Source: Prochlorococcus sp. AG-402-K04
Lineage (GTDB): Bacteria > Cyanobacteriota > Cyanobacteriia > PCC-6307 > Cyanobiaceae
Length of the DNA: 64,000 bases
Reading direction: 5' to 3'
NCBI GenBank assembly: GCA_003216895.1
Contig: QCID01000005.1
Span: 31,354-95,353 of the forward strand
Under the pieces are notes generated by a model. It was not told where the DNA came from. It made no database searches and saw only the letters and a program-made list of their open reading frames with translations. Positions 42,565-51,858 of this stretch are shown in pieces. Position numbers and translations under genes: made by a program. Every line of letters begins with the position of its first letter. Position 1 is the stretch's first letter.

Positions 42565-42601
42565 ATCAGGATTCTTTACCCCCTTTATACCGAGAACTTA
42601 G

Positions 42602-42697
42602 ATGGAAGCTTTCTCCTACGTGCTAATCCTTACTTTGGCACTTGTAACGCTCTTCTTTGCTGTCGCATTTCGCGATCCTCCGAAATACGACAAGTAA
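42602..42697 (+). CDS. psbT: Photosystem II protein PsbT
   Basis: 31 residues: one N-terminal transmembrane helix ([19 protein letters not shown]) and the polar end [10 protein letters not shown], matching PsbT, a subunit at the PSII dimer interface. It lies downstream of psbB, the classic psbB-psbT order, and is followed by a terminator after 10 nt. Confidence 0.96.
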
Positions 42698-42707
42698 AAT
42701 AACAATA

Positions 42708-42738
42708 AAAAAAGCCCTGAAATTTCAGGGCTTTTTTT
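42708..42738 (+). terminator. Rho-independent terminator of psbB-psbT
   Basis: AAAGCCCTGA (42711-42720) pairs with TCAGGGCTTT (42725-42734) around a 4-nt AATT loop, with a following T tract. Confidence 0.93.
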
Positions 42739-42887
42739 ATTGTCTGAATCTTAATTCAGAAGATTAATTAACTAATTATTGAATATAAACATAATTTTTT
42801 TTAAGTAAAAAGTAGTTTTATTTAATCTACCCCTTCTCAGAAGCCAAATAAATGTTTAAAGTTAGTTAAATCATTGAAAAGGGCTGC

Positions 42888-43367
42888 ATGCAGTGCCCAT
42901 CTTGTCAAAATACAGACAGTCGAGTTCTTGAATCTCGTTCCGCAGATTCTGGAAGAAGCGTAAGAAGACGAAGGGAGTGCTTAAATTGCGACTTCCGATT
43001 TACTACTTATGAAAGAGTTGAAACAACACCAATAACTGTTTTAAAAAGAAGCGGATCAAAAGAATTATTTAATCGAACTAAAATAATTAGTGGTTTAAAC
43101 AGAGCCTGTGAAAAAACACTTATAAATGAATCTAAAATTGAATTTATTGTTGACGAAATAGAGCTAGAACTCCATCAAGGAGTTCGCAAAGAAATAAAAA
43201 CAAATGAGATTGGAGAAATGGTTCTTTCACATTTAAAAGATATTAATGAAGTTGCATACATAAGATTTGCCTCTGTTTATAGACAATTTAATGGAATCAA
43301 TGATTTCATGAAAACTCTTGAATCACTAAAACCAATAAAAAAAGACCAATTGGTATCAGTTATTTAA
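42888..43367 (+). CDS. nrdR: Transcriptional repressor NrdR
   Basis: 159 residues. An N-terminal zinc ribbon with CPSCQN and CLNCDF (two CxxC pairs), then RRRRECLNC and the ATP-cone domain (about 49-139, [24 protein letters not shown]). NrdR senses ATP/dATP and represses ribonucleotide reductase genes. It lies between psbT and rps1 on the same strand, 190 bp after the psbT terminator. Confidence 0.95.
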   Translation: MQCPSCQNTDSRVLESRSADSGRSVRRRRECLNCDFRFTTYERVETTPITVLKRSGSKELFNRTKIISGLNRACEKTLINESKIEFIVDEIELELHQGVRKEIKTNEIGEMVLSHLKDINEVAYIRFASVYRQFNGINDFMKTLESLKPIKKDQLVSVI

Positions 43368-43403
43368 CTAGAAAGACCTTTCAATAAAGTAGAATTTAGT
43401 CTC

Positions 43404-43465
43404 AAAATGGTCGGCGGGCCATTTTGTATTTCTATCGCACTGTCCTAAAAAGGCAGACCGCCATT
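43404..43465 (+). promoter_or_regulatory. Structured rps1 leader with a possible 13-codon ORF
   Basis: AAAATGG (43404-43410) pairs with CCATTTT (43419-43425). GGCGG inside its loop (43413-43417) can pair alternatively with CCGCC (43458-43462) just before the rps1 start. An ORF from ATG 43407 to TAA 43446-43448 encodes MVGGPFCISIALS. The GC-rich run stands out in an AT-rich spacer. A role in S1 control is inferred. The first hairpin might only be a weak terminator of nrdR. Confidence 0.4.
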
Positions 43466-43470
43466 AAAGC

Positions 43471-44580
43471 ATGTCTGAAAATCTAGAAAGCAAAGTTCAA
43501 GAAAAAAATCCTGAAAAAGAAGCATCAATATCTGAGGAAACTATTTCAAATTCCGTAAGTGCAGAATTTGAAGAGAGTTCTAATAACGAATCAAAAGAGG
43601 AAGATATTCCCAAAAACATTCCTGCTGCTGATGACTCTTCAAGCAGACTTAATAAAAACGATCTTGAAAATGCAGGTTTCACTCTTGATGAATTTGCATC
43701 TTTACTAAGCAAATATGACTATAACTTTAAACCTGGCGATATAGTCAATGGAACTGTTTTTGCTCTTGAATCCAAAGGAGCAATGATAGACATTGGTGCT
43801 AAAACAGCCGCTTTTATGCCAATGCAAGAAGTATCAATAAATAGAGTCGAGGGTCTGAGCGATGTTTTACAGCCTTCAGAAATTAGAGAATTTTTTATAA
43901 TGACTGAAGAGAATGAGGATGGTCAATTATCTTTGTCGATCAGAAGAATTGAGTATCAACGAGCTTGGGAAAGAGTTAGACAATTACAAAAAGAGGATGC
44001 CACAATTTATTCAGAGGTTTTCGCTACAAATAGAGGGGGTGCACTTGTTAGAGTTGAAGGTCTAAGAGGATTTATCCCTGGATCTCATATAAGCACTAGG
44101 AAAGCCAAAGAAGAACTAGTTGCTGACTTCTTACCTTTAAAATTCTTGGAAGTTGATGAAGAAAGAAATAGGCTGGTTCTAAGTCATCGCAGGGCTTTGG
44201 TTGAAAGAAAAATGAATCGTCTTGAAGTTGGAGAAGTTGTTGTAGGAGCCGTAAGAGGAATCAAACCATATGGTGCGTTTATAGATATTGGGGGCGTTAG
44301 CGGACTGCTTCATATTTCCGAGATAAGTCATGAACATATTGAAACTCCTCACTCAGTATTAAACGTCAATGACCAGATGAAGGTGATGATAATAGATCTT
44401 GATGCTGAAAGAGGACGAATTTCCCTTTCAACCAAGGCTCTTGAACCTGAACCTGGAGATATGCTTACTGACCCCCAAAAGGTTTTTGATAAAGCTGAAG
44501 AGATGGCAGCAAGATACAAACAAATGCTTCTTGAGCAAGCCGAAGAAGGAGAAGATCCAATCGCAGTAATGACTATTTGA
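43471..44580 (+). CDS. rps1: Ribosomal protein S1 (three S1 domains)
   Basis: 369 residues. An acidic Ser/Glu-rich N-terminal extension (1-65) precedes three S1 RNA-binding domains at about 85-155 (FKPGDIVNGTVFALESKGAMIDIG), 172-240 (ATNRGGALVRVEGLRGFIPGSH) and 256-325 (GEVVVGAVRGIKPYGAFIDIG), with phrases given in parts. Three-domain S1 is the short cyanobacterial and chloroplast form. It binds mRNA and the 30S subunit. It is probably autoregulated in other bacteria through its leader. Confidence 0.95.
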   Translation: MSENLESKVQEKNPEKEASISEETISNSVSAEFEESSNNESKEEDIPKNIPAADDSSSRLNKNDLENAGFTLDEFASLLSKYDYNFKPGDIVNGTVFALESKGAMIDIGAKTAAFMPMQEVSINRVEGLSDVLQPSEIREFFIMTEENEDGQLSLSIRRIEYQRAWERVRQLQKEDATIYSEVFATNRGGALVRVEGLRGFIPGSHISTRKAKEELVADFLPLKFLEVDEERNRLVLSHRRALVERKMNRLEVGEVVVGAVRGIKPYGAFIDIGGVSGLLHISEISHEHIETPHSVLNVNDQMKVMIIDLDAERGRISLSTKALEPEPGDMLTDPQKVFDKAEEMAARYKQMLLEQAEEGEDPIAVMTI

Positions 44581-44598
44581 TTATTTATTTTTATAAAA

Positions 44599-45387
44599 AT
44601 GGCAGAGCTGTTAATAAAAAATAGTTCTGTTGGATTTATTAGGGGAATAATATTTGATAAAGATGGAACATTATCCAATAGTGAAGAATACTTATTAGAA
44701 CTAGCAAAACACAGAGTTGATTTTGCAGTTTCTAAATTTAAAAAATTAAAAATAAATAATTTTAAAATTTTTATATTAAGAAAATTACTTAATTCAATTT
44801 ATGGATTAAAAAATCAGACTCTTTCAGCTAATGCAAGTCTTGCCATTGATAGCAAAGAGCATAATATTATATCTACAGCAACTATATTTAATTTATTTGG
44901 TTTTGATTGGTTTAGATCACTTTCAATAAGTCAAACTATCTTCGATGAAGTAGATATTTTTCTTTCTAATAATGAGGATAATATACAGAAGCAAAGGTTT
45001 TTAATTCCAGGAGCATTTGATCTATTAGTTGCTCTAAAAAACAATGGAGTGTGTATTGCACTAATGACAAATGATACTCAAGCAGGAATAGAAGAATTTA
45101 TTTATAGAAATAAATTAGCAGGTATATTTGATTATCTTTGGAGTGCTGAGAATAAACCGTCAAAACCTAACCCAAAAGCAGTTATAGAACTTTGCAAAAG
45201 AATGAAGATACCTCCCTCAGAATGTGCGCTGATTTCAGATGCCGATACAGATTTAAAAATGGCCAAAGAAGCTGACATAGCAATAACAATTGGCTTTACT
45301 GGTGGGTGGAAAAATCCTCCCACCCTTAATGAAAAACAATTCATTATCGAAAAATTAAATGAATTAAATATTCAGATAAACACCTAA
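44599..45387 (+). CDS. HAD-superfamily hydrolase (phosphoglycolate-phosphatase-like)
   Basis: 262 residues. HAD motif I is IIFDKDGTLSNSEEY (about 18-32), motif II LMTNDTQAGIEEF, motif III lysine in NKPSKPNPKAVIE, and motif IV LISDADTDLKMAKEAD. A helical cap lies between I and II, so it is a C1-capped phosphatase like phosphoglycolate phosphatase or a pyrophosphatase. The substrate cannot be read from sequence. It lies between rps1 and metK on the same strand, with small gaps. Confidence 0.87.
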   Translation: MAELLIKNSSVGFIRGIIFDKDGTLSNSEEYLLELAKHRVDFAVSKFKKLKINNFKIFILRKLLNSIYGLKNQTLSANASLAIDSKEHNIISTATIFNLFGFDWFRSLSISQTIFDEVDIFLSNNEDNIQKQRFLIPGAFDLLVALKNNGVCIALMTNDTQAGIEEFIYRNKLAGIFDYLWSAENKPSKPNPKAVIELCKRMKIPPSECALISDADTDLKMAKEADIAITIGFTGGWKNPPTLNEKQFIIEKLNELNIQINT

Positions 45388-45411
45388 AGTAGTATTCAAT
45401 TCAGATTTCCA

Positions 45412-46641
45412 ATGAGTAGATACGTTTTCACCTCTGAATCGGTAACAGAAGGGCATCCAGATAAAATTTGCGATCAAATAAGTGATGCTGTTTTAGATGC
45501 TCTCCTAACTGAAGATCCGAATAGTAGAGTTGCATGCGAAGCAGTTGTAAATACTGGCTTGTGTCTAATAACTGGAGAAATCACTTCTAAGGCAGAGGTT
45601 GATTTCAATAAACTTGTTAGAGAGGTTATCAAAAGCATTGGCTATGAAAGTGCAAGTGCTGGTGGCTTCGACGCTAATAGTTGTGCCGTATTAGTTGCAC
45701 TTGACCAACAATCTGCAGATATTGCACAAGGAGTTGATGAAGCTGAAGACCATTCAACAGACCCACTAGATCAAGTTGGTGCTGGTGATCAAGGAATTAT
45801 GTTTGGATTTGCTTGTGACGAGACTCCTGAACTTATGCCTTTGCCAATTAGTCTGGCTCATCGATTAGCAAGACAGTTGGCATTCGTTAGGCATCAAAAA
45901 TTAATTGATTATCTTTTACCTGATGGTAAAACCCAAGTAAGTGTCTCATATGAAAACGGAGTCCCTTGTTCCATAGACACAATCCTGATTTCAACTCAAC
46001 ACAAATCTGAAGTCGATGGATTAACTCTTGAAGAAGAAATCCAACAAAGAATTGCAAAAGACCTATGGAAATCAGTTGTTGAACCAGCAACAGAGGATCT
46101 AACTTTAAAACCTTCAATAGAAACCACTAGATTCCTAGTGAATCCAACAGGGAAATTTGTTATTGGAGGACCTCAAGGTGATGCAGGACTGACAGGTCGA
46201 AAAATCATTGTAGACACATATGGTGGATATGCTCGCCATGGGGGAGGGGCTTTTTCTGGAAAAGATCCTACAAAAGTTGATAGATCCGCAGCTTATGCAG
46301 CAAGATTTGTCGCGAAAACTTTGGTTGCAGCAAATCTTGCAAAAAAAGTTGAAGTACAACTAAGTTATGCAATTGGTGTAGCAAAACCAGTATCAATACT
46401 TGTTGAGTCATATGGCACAGGAAGAGTTTCAGACGCTGAATTAACTCAAATTGTTCAAGAGAACTTTGATTTAAGACCAGGTGCGATCATGAAATCTTTT
46501 AACCTCCAAGAGCTTCCTAAGCAAAGAGGAGGGCGTTTTTATAGAGATATTGCAGCTTATGGTCATTTTGGAAGAACTGATATTGCTCTTCCATGGGAAG
46601 ATGTATTTAAAAAAGCAAAAGAAATAAGTTTAATCGTATAA
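45412..46641 (+). CDS. metK: S-adenosylmethionine synthetase
   Basis: 409 residues. Family signatures are [23 protein letters not shown] (in parts, 8-30), [12 protein letters not shown] (121-132) and [19 protein letters not shown] (about 280-298). It makes SAM from methionine and ATP as a tetramer. A 24-bp gap separates it from the HAD gene, too short for a SAM riboswitch. Confidence 0.98.
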   Translation: MSRYVFTSESVTEGHPDKICDQISDAVLDALLTEDPNSRVACEAVVNTGLCLITGEITSKAEVDFNKLVREVIKSIGYESASAGGFDANSCAVLVALDQQSADIAQGVDEAEDHSTDPLDQVGAGDQGIMFGFACDETPELMPLPISLAHRLARQLAFVRHQKLIDYLLPDGKTQVSVSYENGVPCSIDTILISTQHKSEVDGLTLEEEIQQRIAKDLWKSVVEPATEDLTLKPSIETTRFLVNPTGKFVIGGPQGDAGLTGRKIIVDTYGGYARHGGGAFSGKDPTKVDRSAAYAARFVAKTLVAANLAKKVEVQLSYAIGVAKPVSILVESYGTGRVSDAELTQIVQENFDLRPGAIMKSFNLQELPKQRGGRFYRDIAAYGHFGRTDIALPWEDVFKKAKEISLIV

Positions 46642-46660
46642 AAAGGTATTAATTCTAAAA

Positions 46661-47908
46661 ATGTTAGATAACTATCTTGTACTTGGTATAGACCTTGGTA
46701 CAACAGGAGTAAGAATTGCAATCATTAATACTAAAAAAAAAATACTATTCACATCCTCAAAAAAATACTCTAAAGATCTTGAAATACCTGAAGACTGGAT
46801 AAATAGTCTCAAAACTCTTATACAAGAAATCCCGAAAATCCTAAAAGAAAAATTAGTTGCCTGTTCAGTAGCCGGTACATCTGGAACACTTTTAGCATGC
46901 AAAACAAATGGAGAACCTATTGGAAAAGCTCTACCTTATTTCTTATCCTGTTCAGAACATTCATATGAGATTGAAAAATTATTTACAAAAGAGTGTGCGG
47001 GCTCAAGCAAAAGTGGAAGTGTTGGGAGAGCTCTAAGACTTTTAGCCTTATACGGTAATGAAATAATCTTAAGACACCAAGCAGATTGGATTAGTGGATG
47101 GCTTGTCAACAATTGGGAGTATGGTGAAGAAGGGAACAATATTAGGATAGGTTGGGATATATCAAATAGTGCATGGCCAGAAAATTTTAAAAATTTAAAA
47201 TGGTCGAAATGTCTTCCTAAAATAATTCCTTCAGGTCAAATAATAGGAAGGATATCTAATAAAAAAGCCAATGAATTAAATTTACCCAAAAACCTTCAAG
47301 TAATTGCAGGAACTACAGATTCTAATGCTGGAGTTTTAGCCACTTTCCCTAATAAAAATGATGGGGTGACAATACTTGGCAGCACAATAGTGATTAAAAA
47401 GTTTGTTAATAAGAGCCTTTCTGGGAAAGGAATCTCAAATCATAAATTATTAGGAAATTGGCTATCTGGAGGAGCATCTAATGCAGGGGCTGCAATCCTA
47501 TTAGATTTCTTTAATATTGAATATATTGAAGAATTAAGCAAACAAATAAATCCCAATAAATCAACAGGATTAAATCTTCTTCCACTATCAAACCAAGGAG
47601 AAAGATTTCCAGTTGATGATCCCAATTTACAACCTAAACTTGAGCCGAGACCAGTCAGTGATTCTCTTTATCTTCATGCATTATTTGAAGGACTGGCAAA
47701 AATAGAAGCAAGAGGCTGGAAAAAACTTAATGAATTAGGAGCTGATTTACCTAGGCAAATCATTACTATTGGAGGAGGTGCGAAAAATATTACTTGGAAA
47801 AAAATAAGAGAACGCGAAATCGGTATACCAATAAAAATATGCAACAGACCTCCCGCAGCTGGAGTTGCAAGTATTGCTTTACAAGGATTTTTACAAATCA
47901 AGCATTAA
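46661..47908 (+). CDS. FGGY-family carbohydrate kinase, possibly D-ribulose kinase
   Basis: 415 residues. ATP- and sugar-binding motifs are LGIDLGTTGVRIAII (8-22), a Thr-rich AGTSGTLLA, AGTTDSNAGVLATF, and IGGGAKNITWKKIRERE near the C-terminus. This is shorter than typical xylulokinases and lacks an obvious partner isomerase. Cyanobacterial FGGY kinases of this size have been described as D-ribulose kinases, so that activity is a candidate. It follows metK by 19 bp. Confidence 0.83.
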   Translation: MLDNYLVLGIDLGTTGVRIAIINTKKKILFTSSKKYSKDLEIPEDWINSLKTLIQEIPKILKEKLVACSVAGTSGTLLACKTNGEPIGKALPYFLSCSEHSYEIEKLFTKECAGSSKSGSVGRALRLLALYGNEIILRHQADWISGWLVNNWEYGEEGNNIRIGWDISNSAWPENFKNLKWSKCLPKIIPSGQIIGRISNKKANELNLPKNLQVIAGTTDSNAGVLATFPNKNDGVTILGSTIVIKKFVNKSLSGKGISNHKLLGNWLSGGASNAGAAILLDFFNIEYIEELSKQINPNKSTGLNLLPLSNQGERFPVDDPNLQPKLEPRPVSDSLYLHALFEGLAKIEARGWKKLNELGADLPRQIITIGGGAKNITWKKIREREIGIPIKICNRPPAAGVASIALQGFLQIKH

Positions 47909-47994
47909 ATTCTTTATAAAATTTTTAATCACAATTTTTTAAAACCCAAGTAACTTATTCATGAATCTCTAAATTCACTATCTAAAAAAATTTT

Positions 47995-48264
47995 ATGAAT
48001 TCCGAGCCAATCACCAATGATTCAAGTACAAGAATATGTAATCACATGAACAAAGACCATGAGGATGCAGTCAATGCATATGCAAAATATTATGGAAAAA
48101 TCAAAACTTTTAAATCAGCGAAAATGATAAGCCTATCTCCAGAAGCTATTCAGCTTAAAATTGATGACCAGTCATTAGAAATAAAATTTGATCATATTCT
48201 TCAAGACTGTTCAGATGCACATAAAACATTGGTTAGGATGATTAAAGATATTCCATCGTCATAA
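47995..48264 (+). CDS. DUF2470 (HugZ/pyridoxamine-oxidase C-terminal-like) protein
   Basis: 89 residues. The pattern ICNHMNKDHEDAVNAYAKYYG (in parts) and a late DAHKTLVRMI are typical of the DUF2470 fold found at the C-terminus of heme-degrading HugZ-like and pyridoxamine-oxidase-like proteins. Here the domain stands alone. A possible link is to heme or tetrapyrrole handling, but this is only family association. It is followed by tRNA-Phe. Confidence 0.82.
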   Translation: MNSEPITNDSSTRICNHMNKDHEDAVNAYAKYYGKIKTFKSAKMISLSPEAIQLKIDDQSLEIKFDHILQDCSDAHKTLVRMIKDIPSS

Positions 48265-48405
48265 AATTTGGTACCAAGAAATCATAAGAACACTAGCTTT
48301 CTTATGATTGCTCATTTCTTTTGCGATTGAACAAAAGAAATTTAAGGAGATTTCAATTTATTTTTCAATAAGGTACTTACTAATTGGTAGATTATATGGA
48401 GAGAA

Positions 48406-48478
48406 GCCGGGATAGCTCAGTTGGTAGAGCAGGCGACTGAAAATCGCCGTGTCCCCAGTTCAAATCTGGGTCCTGGCA
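48406..48478 (+). tRNA. tRNA-Phe (GAA)
   Basis: 73 nt. The acceptor stem GCCGGGA pairs with TCCTGGC (one G-T), the D-arm is AGCTCAGTTGGTAGAGC, the anticodon loop CTGAAAA gives GAA, and the T-arm is CAGTTCAAATCTG. The bases after the discriminator A read CCA (48479-48481), unlike the other tRNAs here. Confidence 0.96.
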
Positions 48479-48486
48479 CCATTATT

Positions 48487-48510
48487 AACCACCTTAACGG
48501 GTGGTTTTTT
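48487..48510 (+). terminator. Rho-independent terminator after tRNA-Phe
   Basis: ACCACC (48488-48493) pairs with GGTGGT (48500-48505), followed by a T tract. It ends the tRNA-Phe transcript 9 nt past the tRNA. Confidence 0.85.
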
Positions 48511-48780
48511 AATGTAAAAGCACCATACATGGTGATTTTTAAGCGTTTTTAGTTCAAAAAGGTACACATGATTAGAATCTCTTAAAAGAATTCCATCAAA
48601 TTACTGAGCACAATCCCTGAACTTTCTTGAAAAGGCCTTGAGCCTTCAAAAAGAAAAGTAGTAAGGATTAAGTGGACGGATTCTAATTATTACAAAACTG
48701 CATAAGAGTTGATACTAGAAGCTCAAAAAATAAAAGATCATTTCAGTTTGAGCTACCATGTTGGAATTAGTAGTTAAAAG

Positions 48781-48948
48781 ATGATGAACCTTTTACTCGG
48801 AGTTCAAAGTACATTTGATCTATCCAAAGTAGATTTCTCCTCAGGTCTAGGAATAAATTCACCTGATCTTGCTGGAATATCATTTTTAATGGTTATTTTT
48901 GCAGGAGTTTTAGCTTTGAGACTTGGAACAACTCTTAGAGATTCGTAA
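48781..48948 (+). CDS. Small membrane protein, 55 residues, PsaM-like C-terminus
   Basis: ATG 48781 (or 48784) to TAA 48946-48948. The first 30 residues are polar (GVQSTFDLSKVDFSSGLGI), and the rest is one hydrophobic helix ending GVLALRLGTTLRDS. The GVLAxRLxxxL ending resembles photosystem I subunit PsaM, but the long N-terminus does not, so the identity is open. It sits alone in an 870-bp region between tRNA-Phe and the next small ORF, with no clear Shine-Dalgarno. Confidence 0.5.
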   Translation: MMNLLLGVQSTFDLSKVDFSSGLGINSPDLAGISFLMVIFAGVLALRLGTTLRDS

Positions 48949-49351
48949 TTTCATAAAGTACTACAAATTAAATACTTTTATTTAAGTTGATATTTTTAAA
49001 GACTAATTAAAACTGTTTAAAATTTTCATAAGAATATATCACTTTACTTTCGACTTCTTCGAAAGAAGTTGACAATTAAAATGAAGATAATAATAAGTAA
49101 AACTAGAAGATCGTTAATATCTGGCAAAATCAGTATCTGATAATCAAATACATTTTAAACAATAATCATAAATTATGTTGATTTTTAAATCATTTATCTC
49201 CAAATACATTAGTTAGTTTAAGAAACAAAAATGATACTGAGAGTGGCTTTCTCAACCAAACTAAACAATGACTAGAAAAATTACAGAGACTTGATCATTT
49301 TTAAGATCCCATTAAGGAGTTAAAATCAGTTAAACATTTAGTTCTATTCTT
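48949..49351. other. Gene-poor AT-rich stretch
   Basis: 403 bp. Apart from a small perfect hairpin (CTTCTT/AAGAAG near 49052-49066) nothing is recognisable, and no ORF is convincing in either strand. Confidence 0.4.
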
Positions 49352-49582
49352 ATGAATTTAGAAACATCTAGTGAGAATTTATATAATAATGCTGATAGTT
49401 TTGCAATAGCATTTGATGAAGCCTGGAAAGATTGTGAGCGAGGAAATGATAAAAATATAAAAATAGATGAAAAAATTCGAATAACTTTTGAGAAGATTAA
49501 AACTCACCCTTTTCTAATTGAAAATCCAATCCAATCAAAAAGTATTGCTCTCTTCAGAATCAAATTATTAGGACTTAACTAA
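49352..49582 (+). CDS. Small hypothetical protein, 76 residues
   Basis: A soluble, acidic, helical product without signal or membrane segments. Segments include FAIAFDEAWKDCERGND and KIRITFEKIKTHPFLIE. No family recognised. It lies between the tRNA-Phe region and a convergent epimerase gene. Amino-acid composition is protein-like (few stop-prone runs), but there is no strong ribosome-binding site. Confidence 0.48.
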   Translation: MNLETSSENLYNNADSFAIAFDEAWKDCERGNDKNIKIDEKIRITFEKIKTHPFLIENPIQSKSIALFRIKLLGLN

Positions 49583-49618
49583 AATTTCAAATGCTCAAAA
49601 GAGACTCAAAAGCTTTCC

Positions 49619-50665
49619 TCAACAAGTATTTTTAAAATAATCTAAATACCATTCAGAAAATAATCTAATGCCATCCTCTATGGATGTTGTAGGTTTGTAT
49701 TCTACCCATGAATTAAGCAAGTCCATCCTTGCAGCAGTTGAAACCACATCTCCTGGTTGCATAGGTTGAAAATTCTTTATAGCTTTTTTTCCTAAATTTT
49801 TCTCTAATAATTCTATAAAATATGAAAGATGAATTGGATGTGAATTACCTATGTTAAAAATCCTATAAGGTGCAGATGAAGTGGAAGGATTAGGAATAAG
49901 CGGATTAAAGTCATTATCAATACTTGCTGTCTTGAAGCAACAACGAATTATACCCTCCACCACATCATCAATGTAAGTAAAGTCCCTCTGCATTTCACCT
50001 TGATTAAATACTTTAATTGGCTCATTTTTTAAAATTGATCTTGCAAAAATCATTGGAGCCATATCTGGTCTTCCCCATGGGCCATAAACTGTAAAGAATC
50101 TAAGCCCAGTTGTTGGCAAATCATATAAATGGCTATATGTATGAGCCATTAATTCATTAGATTTCTTTGTCGCAGCATACAAACTAACTGGATGATTTAC
50201 TGCTTGCTCCTCATAAAAAGGTAGATTTTTATTACCACCGTAAACAGAGCTACTAGATGCATATATCAAATGAGGAATCTTATTCTGCCTGCAACCTTCA
50301 AGTACATTTGCAAAACCTACTAAATTACTTTGTATATATGAATTAGGATTAGTTATTGAATAACGAACTCCAGCTTGTGCTGCAAGATGAACCAAAACTT
50401 GTGGATTATATCTATTAATTATGTCTAATAATAGTTTATTATCTTCTATTGGAATCTCATGAAAAAACCATTCTCCATTGGTAGTAGAAACTTTCTCAAT
50501 TTCGGTTAATCTAGATCTTTTTAAGGATGTCGAATAATAATCATTTAAATTATCAATACCAATAACTTTCAAACCCAAAGGAAGAAGAGCTTTAACTAAA
50601 GCAGCTCCAATAAAACCTGCTGCACCAGTTACAAGAATTGTCTCAATTTTTGCCTTTGAATTCAT
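49619..50665 (-). CDS. NAD-dependent nucleotide-sugar epimerase (UDP-glucuronate 4-epimerase-like)
   Basis: 348 residues of the extended SDR family. It has the Rossmann motif VTGAAGFIGAALVKALL (13-29), IDNLNDYYSTSLKRSRL (typical of UDP-glucuronate 4-epimerases), LAAQAGVRYSI, catalytic Tyr-Lys in SLYAATKKSNE, RFFTVYGPWGRPDMA, and a C-terminal KPTTSIEDGIRLFSEWY. It would make UDP-galacturonate for surface polysaccharide. Its neighbour on the same strand is the decayed UDP-xylose synthase. Confidence 0.9.
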   Translation of the reverse strand: MNSKAKIETILVTGAAGFIGAALVKALLPLGLKVIGIDNLNDYYSTSLKRSRLTEIEKVSTTNGEWFFHEIPIEDNKLLLDIINRYNPQVLVHLAAQAGVRYSITNPNSYIQSNLVGFANVLEGCRQNKIPHLIYASSSSVYGGNKNLPFYEEQAVNHPVSLYAATKKSNELMAHTYSHLYDLPTTGLRFFTVYGPWGRPDMAPMIFARSILKNEPIKVFNQGEMQRDFTYIDDVVEGIIRCCFKTASIDNDFNPLIPNPSTSSAPYRIFNIGNSHPIHLSYFIELLEKNLGKKAIKNFQPMQPGDVVSTAARMDLLNSWVEYKPTTSIEDGIRLFSEWYLDYFKNTC

Positions 50666-50747
50666 GATTTTATTATGATTTATAAAAAATTCTTGCTCGC
50701 ATCATAGCATCATACTGATTAACTTTTAAATAAAAATAGTTAATTAA

Positions 50748-51692
50748 TTATTGGTTTCTGGAGGTTAATTTCTTTTGAAAATATTCTCTTGTAATTGCTA
50801 ATCCTTCTTTAAAATTTATTTTGGATTTCCAATTTAATTCCTTTTGTGCAAGATCAATAAAAGGTTTTCTTCTGAAAAAATCATCCTCTAATTCTTTTGA
50901 AAACTTCAAATTTACTTTCTTAATAGATGTATTTCTCATTAAACTAGCTATTTGAAGAATAGATAATTCTTCAGGGTTCACTAAATTGATAGAGTCTGTA
51001 TTTAAAGAATTCATAAATAAAATAAAACTATCTATCAAGTCATCAATAAAATAAAGGCTTCTGGTTTAATTACCATTTCCATAAATAGTTAAGTCCTCAC
51101 CATATATAGATTAAAGCAATAAGTGACTAATAAGTCTTCAATCATTTAATACTATTCTAGGGCTAAAGGTATTAAATATTCTAGCAATTCTTATTTCTAC
51201 GTTATACACTTTCATATAGTCATAACACAATGATTCAGCAAAAATTTTACCTTCATCGAAGCAACTACGAATTCCGATCAGATTTATATTGCCATTGTAT
51301 CTTTCTGATTGAGGATGTGTTTCGGAGTTCCCATAAACTTCACTAGTACTTGCGAATAAAATTCTAGCTCCAGCTCTCCCAGCCAAACCAAGCATATTGA
51401 AAGTTCCAAGAAAAATAGTTTTAGCTGTTTTAATAGGGTTGAATTGATAATGAATTAGAGAAGCTGGACAAGCTAAATATCAAATCCTATCAACATCTAT
51501 TTGCATTGGCTCGGTAACGTCATGATCTATAAGCTCGAAAGATGGATAAACAATTCAATATTTTTTTACTCCCATCAAGAAAAATTGTCCAAATATATAA
51601 CTTATTCTCCAGATTTGGTTAAGCGATCAGACCAATTAGAACCTACAGCCAGCATCTCCATTAAACAAATTTTTTACAGGAGATGCGGGCAT
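50748..51692 (-). pseudogene. UDP-glucuronate decarboxylase (UDP-xylose synthase) pseudogene
   Basis: Read on the minus strand from ATG 51692, the frame starts MPASPVKNL and then shows successive recognisable UXS pieces in shifting frames: SDRLTKSGE-stop-VIYLDNF, SFELIDHDVTEPMQIDVDRI-stop, ACPASLIHYQFNPIKTAKT, a 85-codon open stretch (51395-51138) with ASTSEVYGN and RIARIFNTFSPR, then IYGEDLTIYGNGN-stop-TRSLYFIDDLID, and a 96-codon open C-terminal part (51038-50748). At least four in-frame stops and two frameshifts interrupt it. An intact gene would be about 315 residues. The decay is seen directly, and the family call rests on many motifs. Confidence 0.9.
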
Positions 51693-51858
51693 CAGATGTC
51701 ACGCTTTAAAATTTTATTTTATTATCTTGCAAAAAACATGTAATTGATGAATTGTTTCTCGTAAATCTTTATGGACTAATTAAAATAAATAGATTTAAAA
51801 TAGGATAATTAAATTAGAAATCTTTTTAGAGCTAATCACGGTTAGCTAGGAGTTCACA

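Noticed and set aside
41348..42601. Overlapping frames within psbB, up to 97 codons
   Set aside because: They are shadows of the CP47 gene, with no conserved motif.
45388..45411. SAM riboswitch upstream of metK
   Set aside because: The gap to the preceding gene is only 24 bp and shows no aptamer-like structure.
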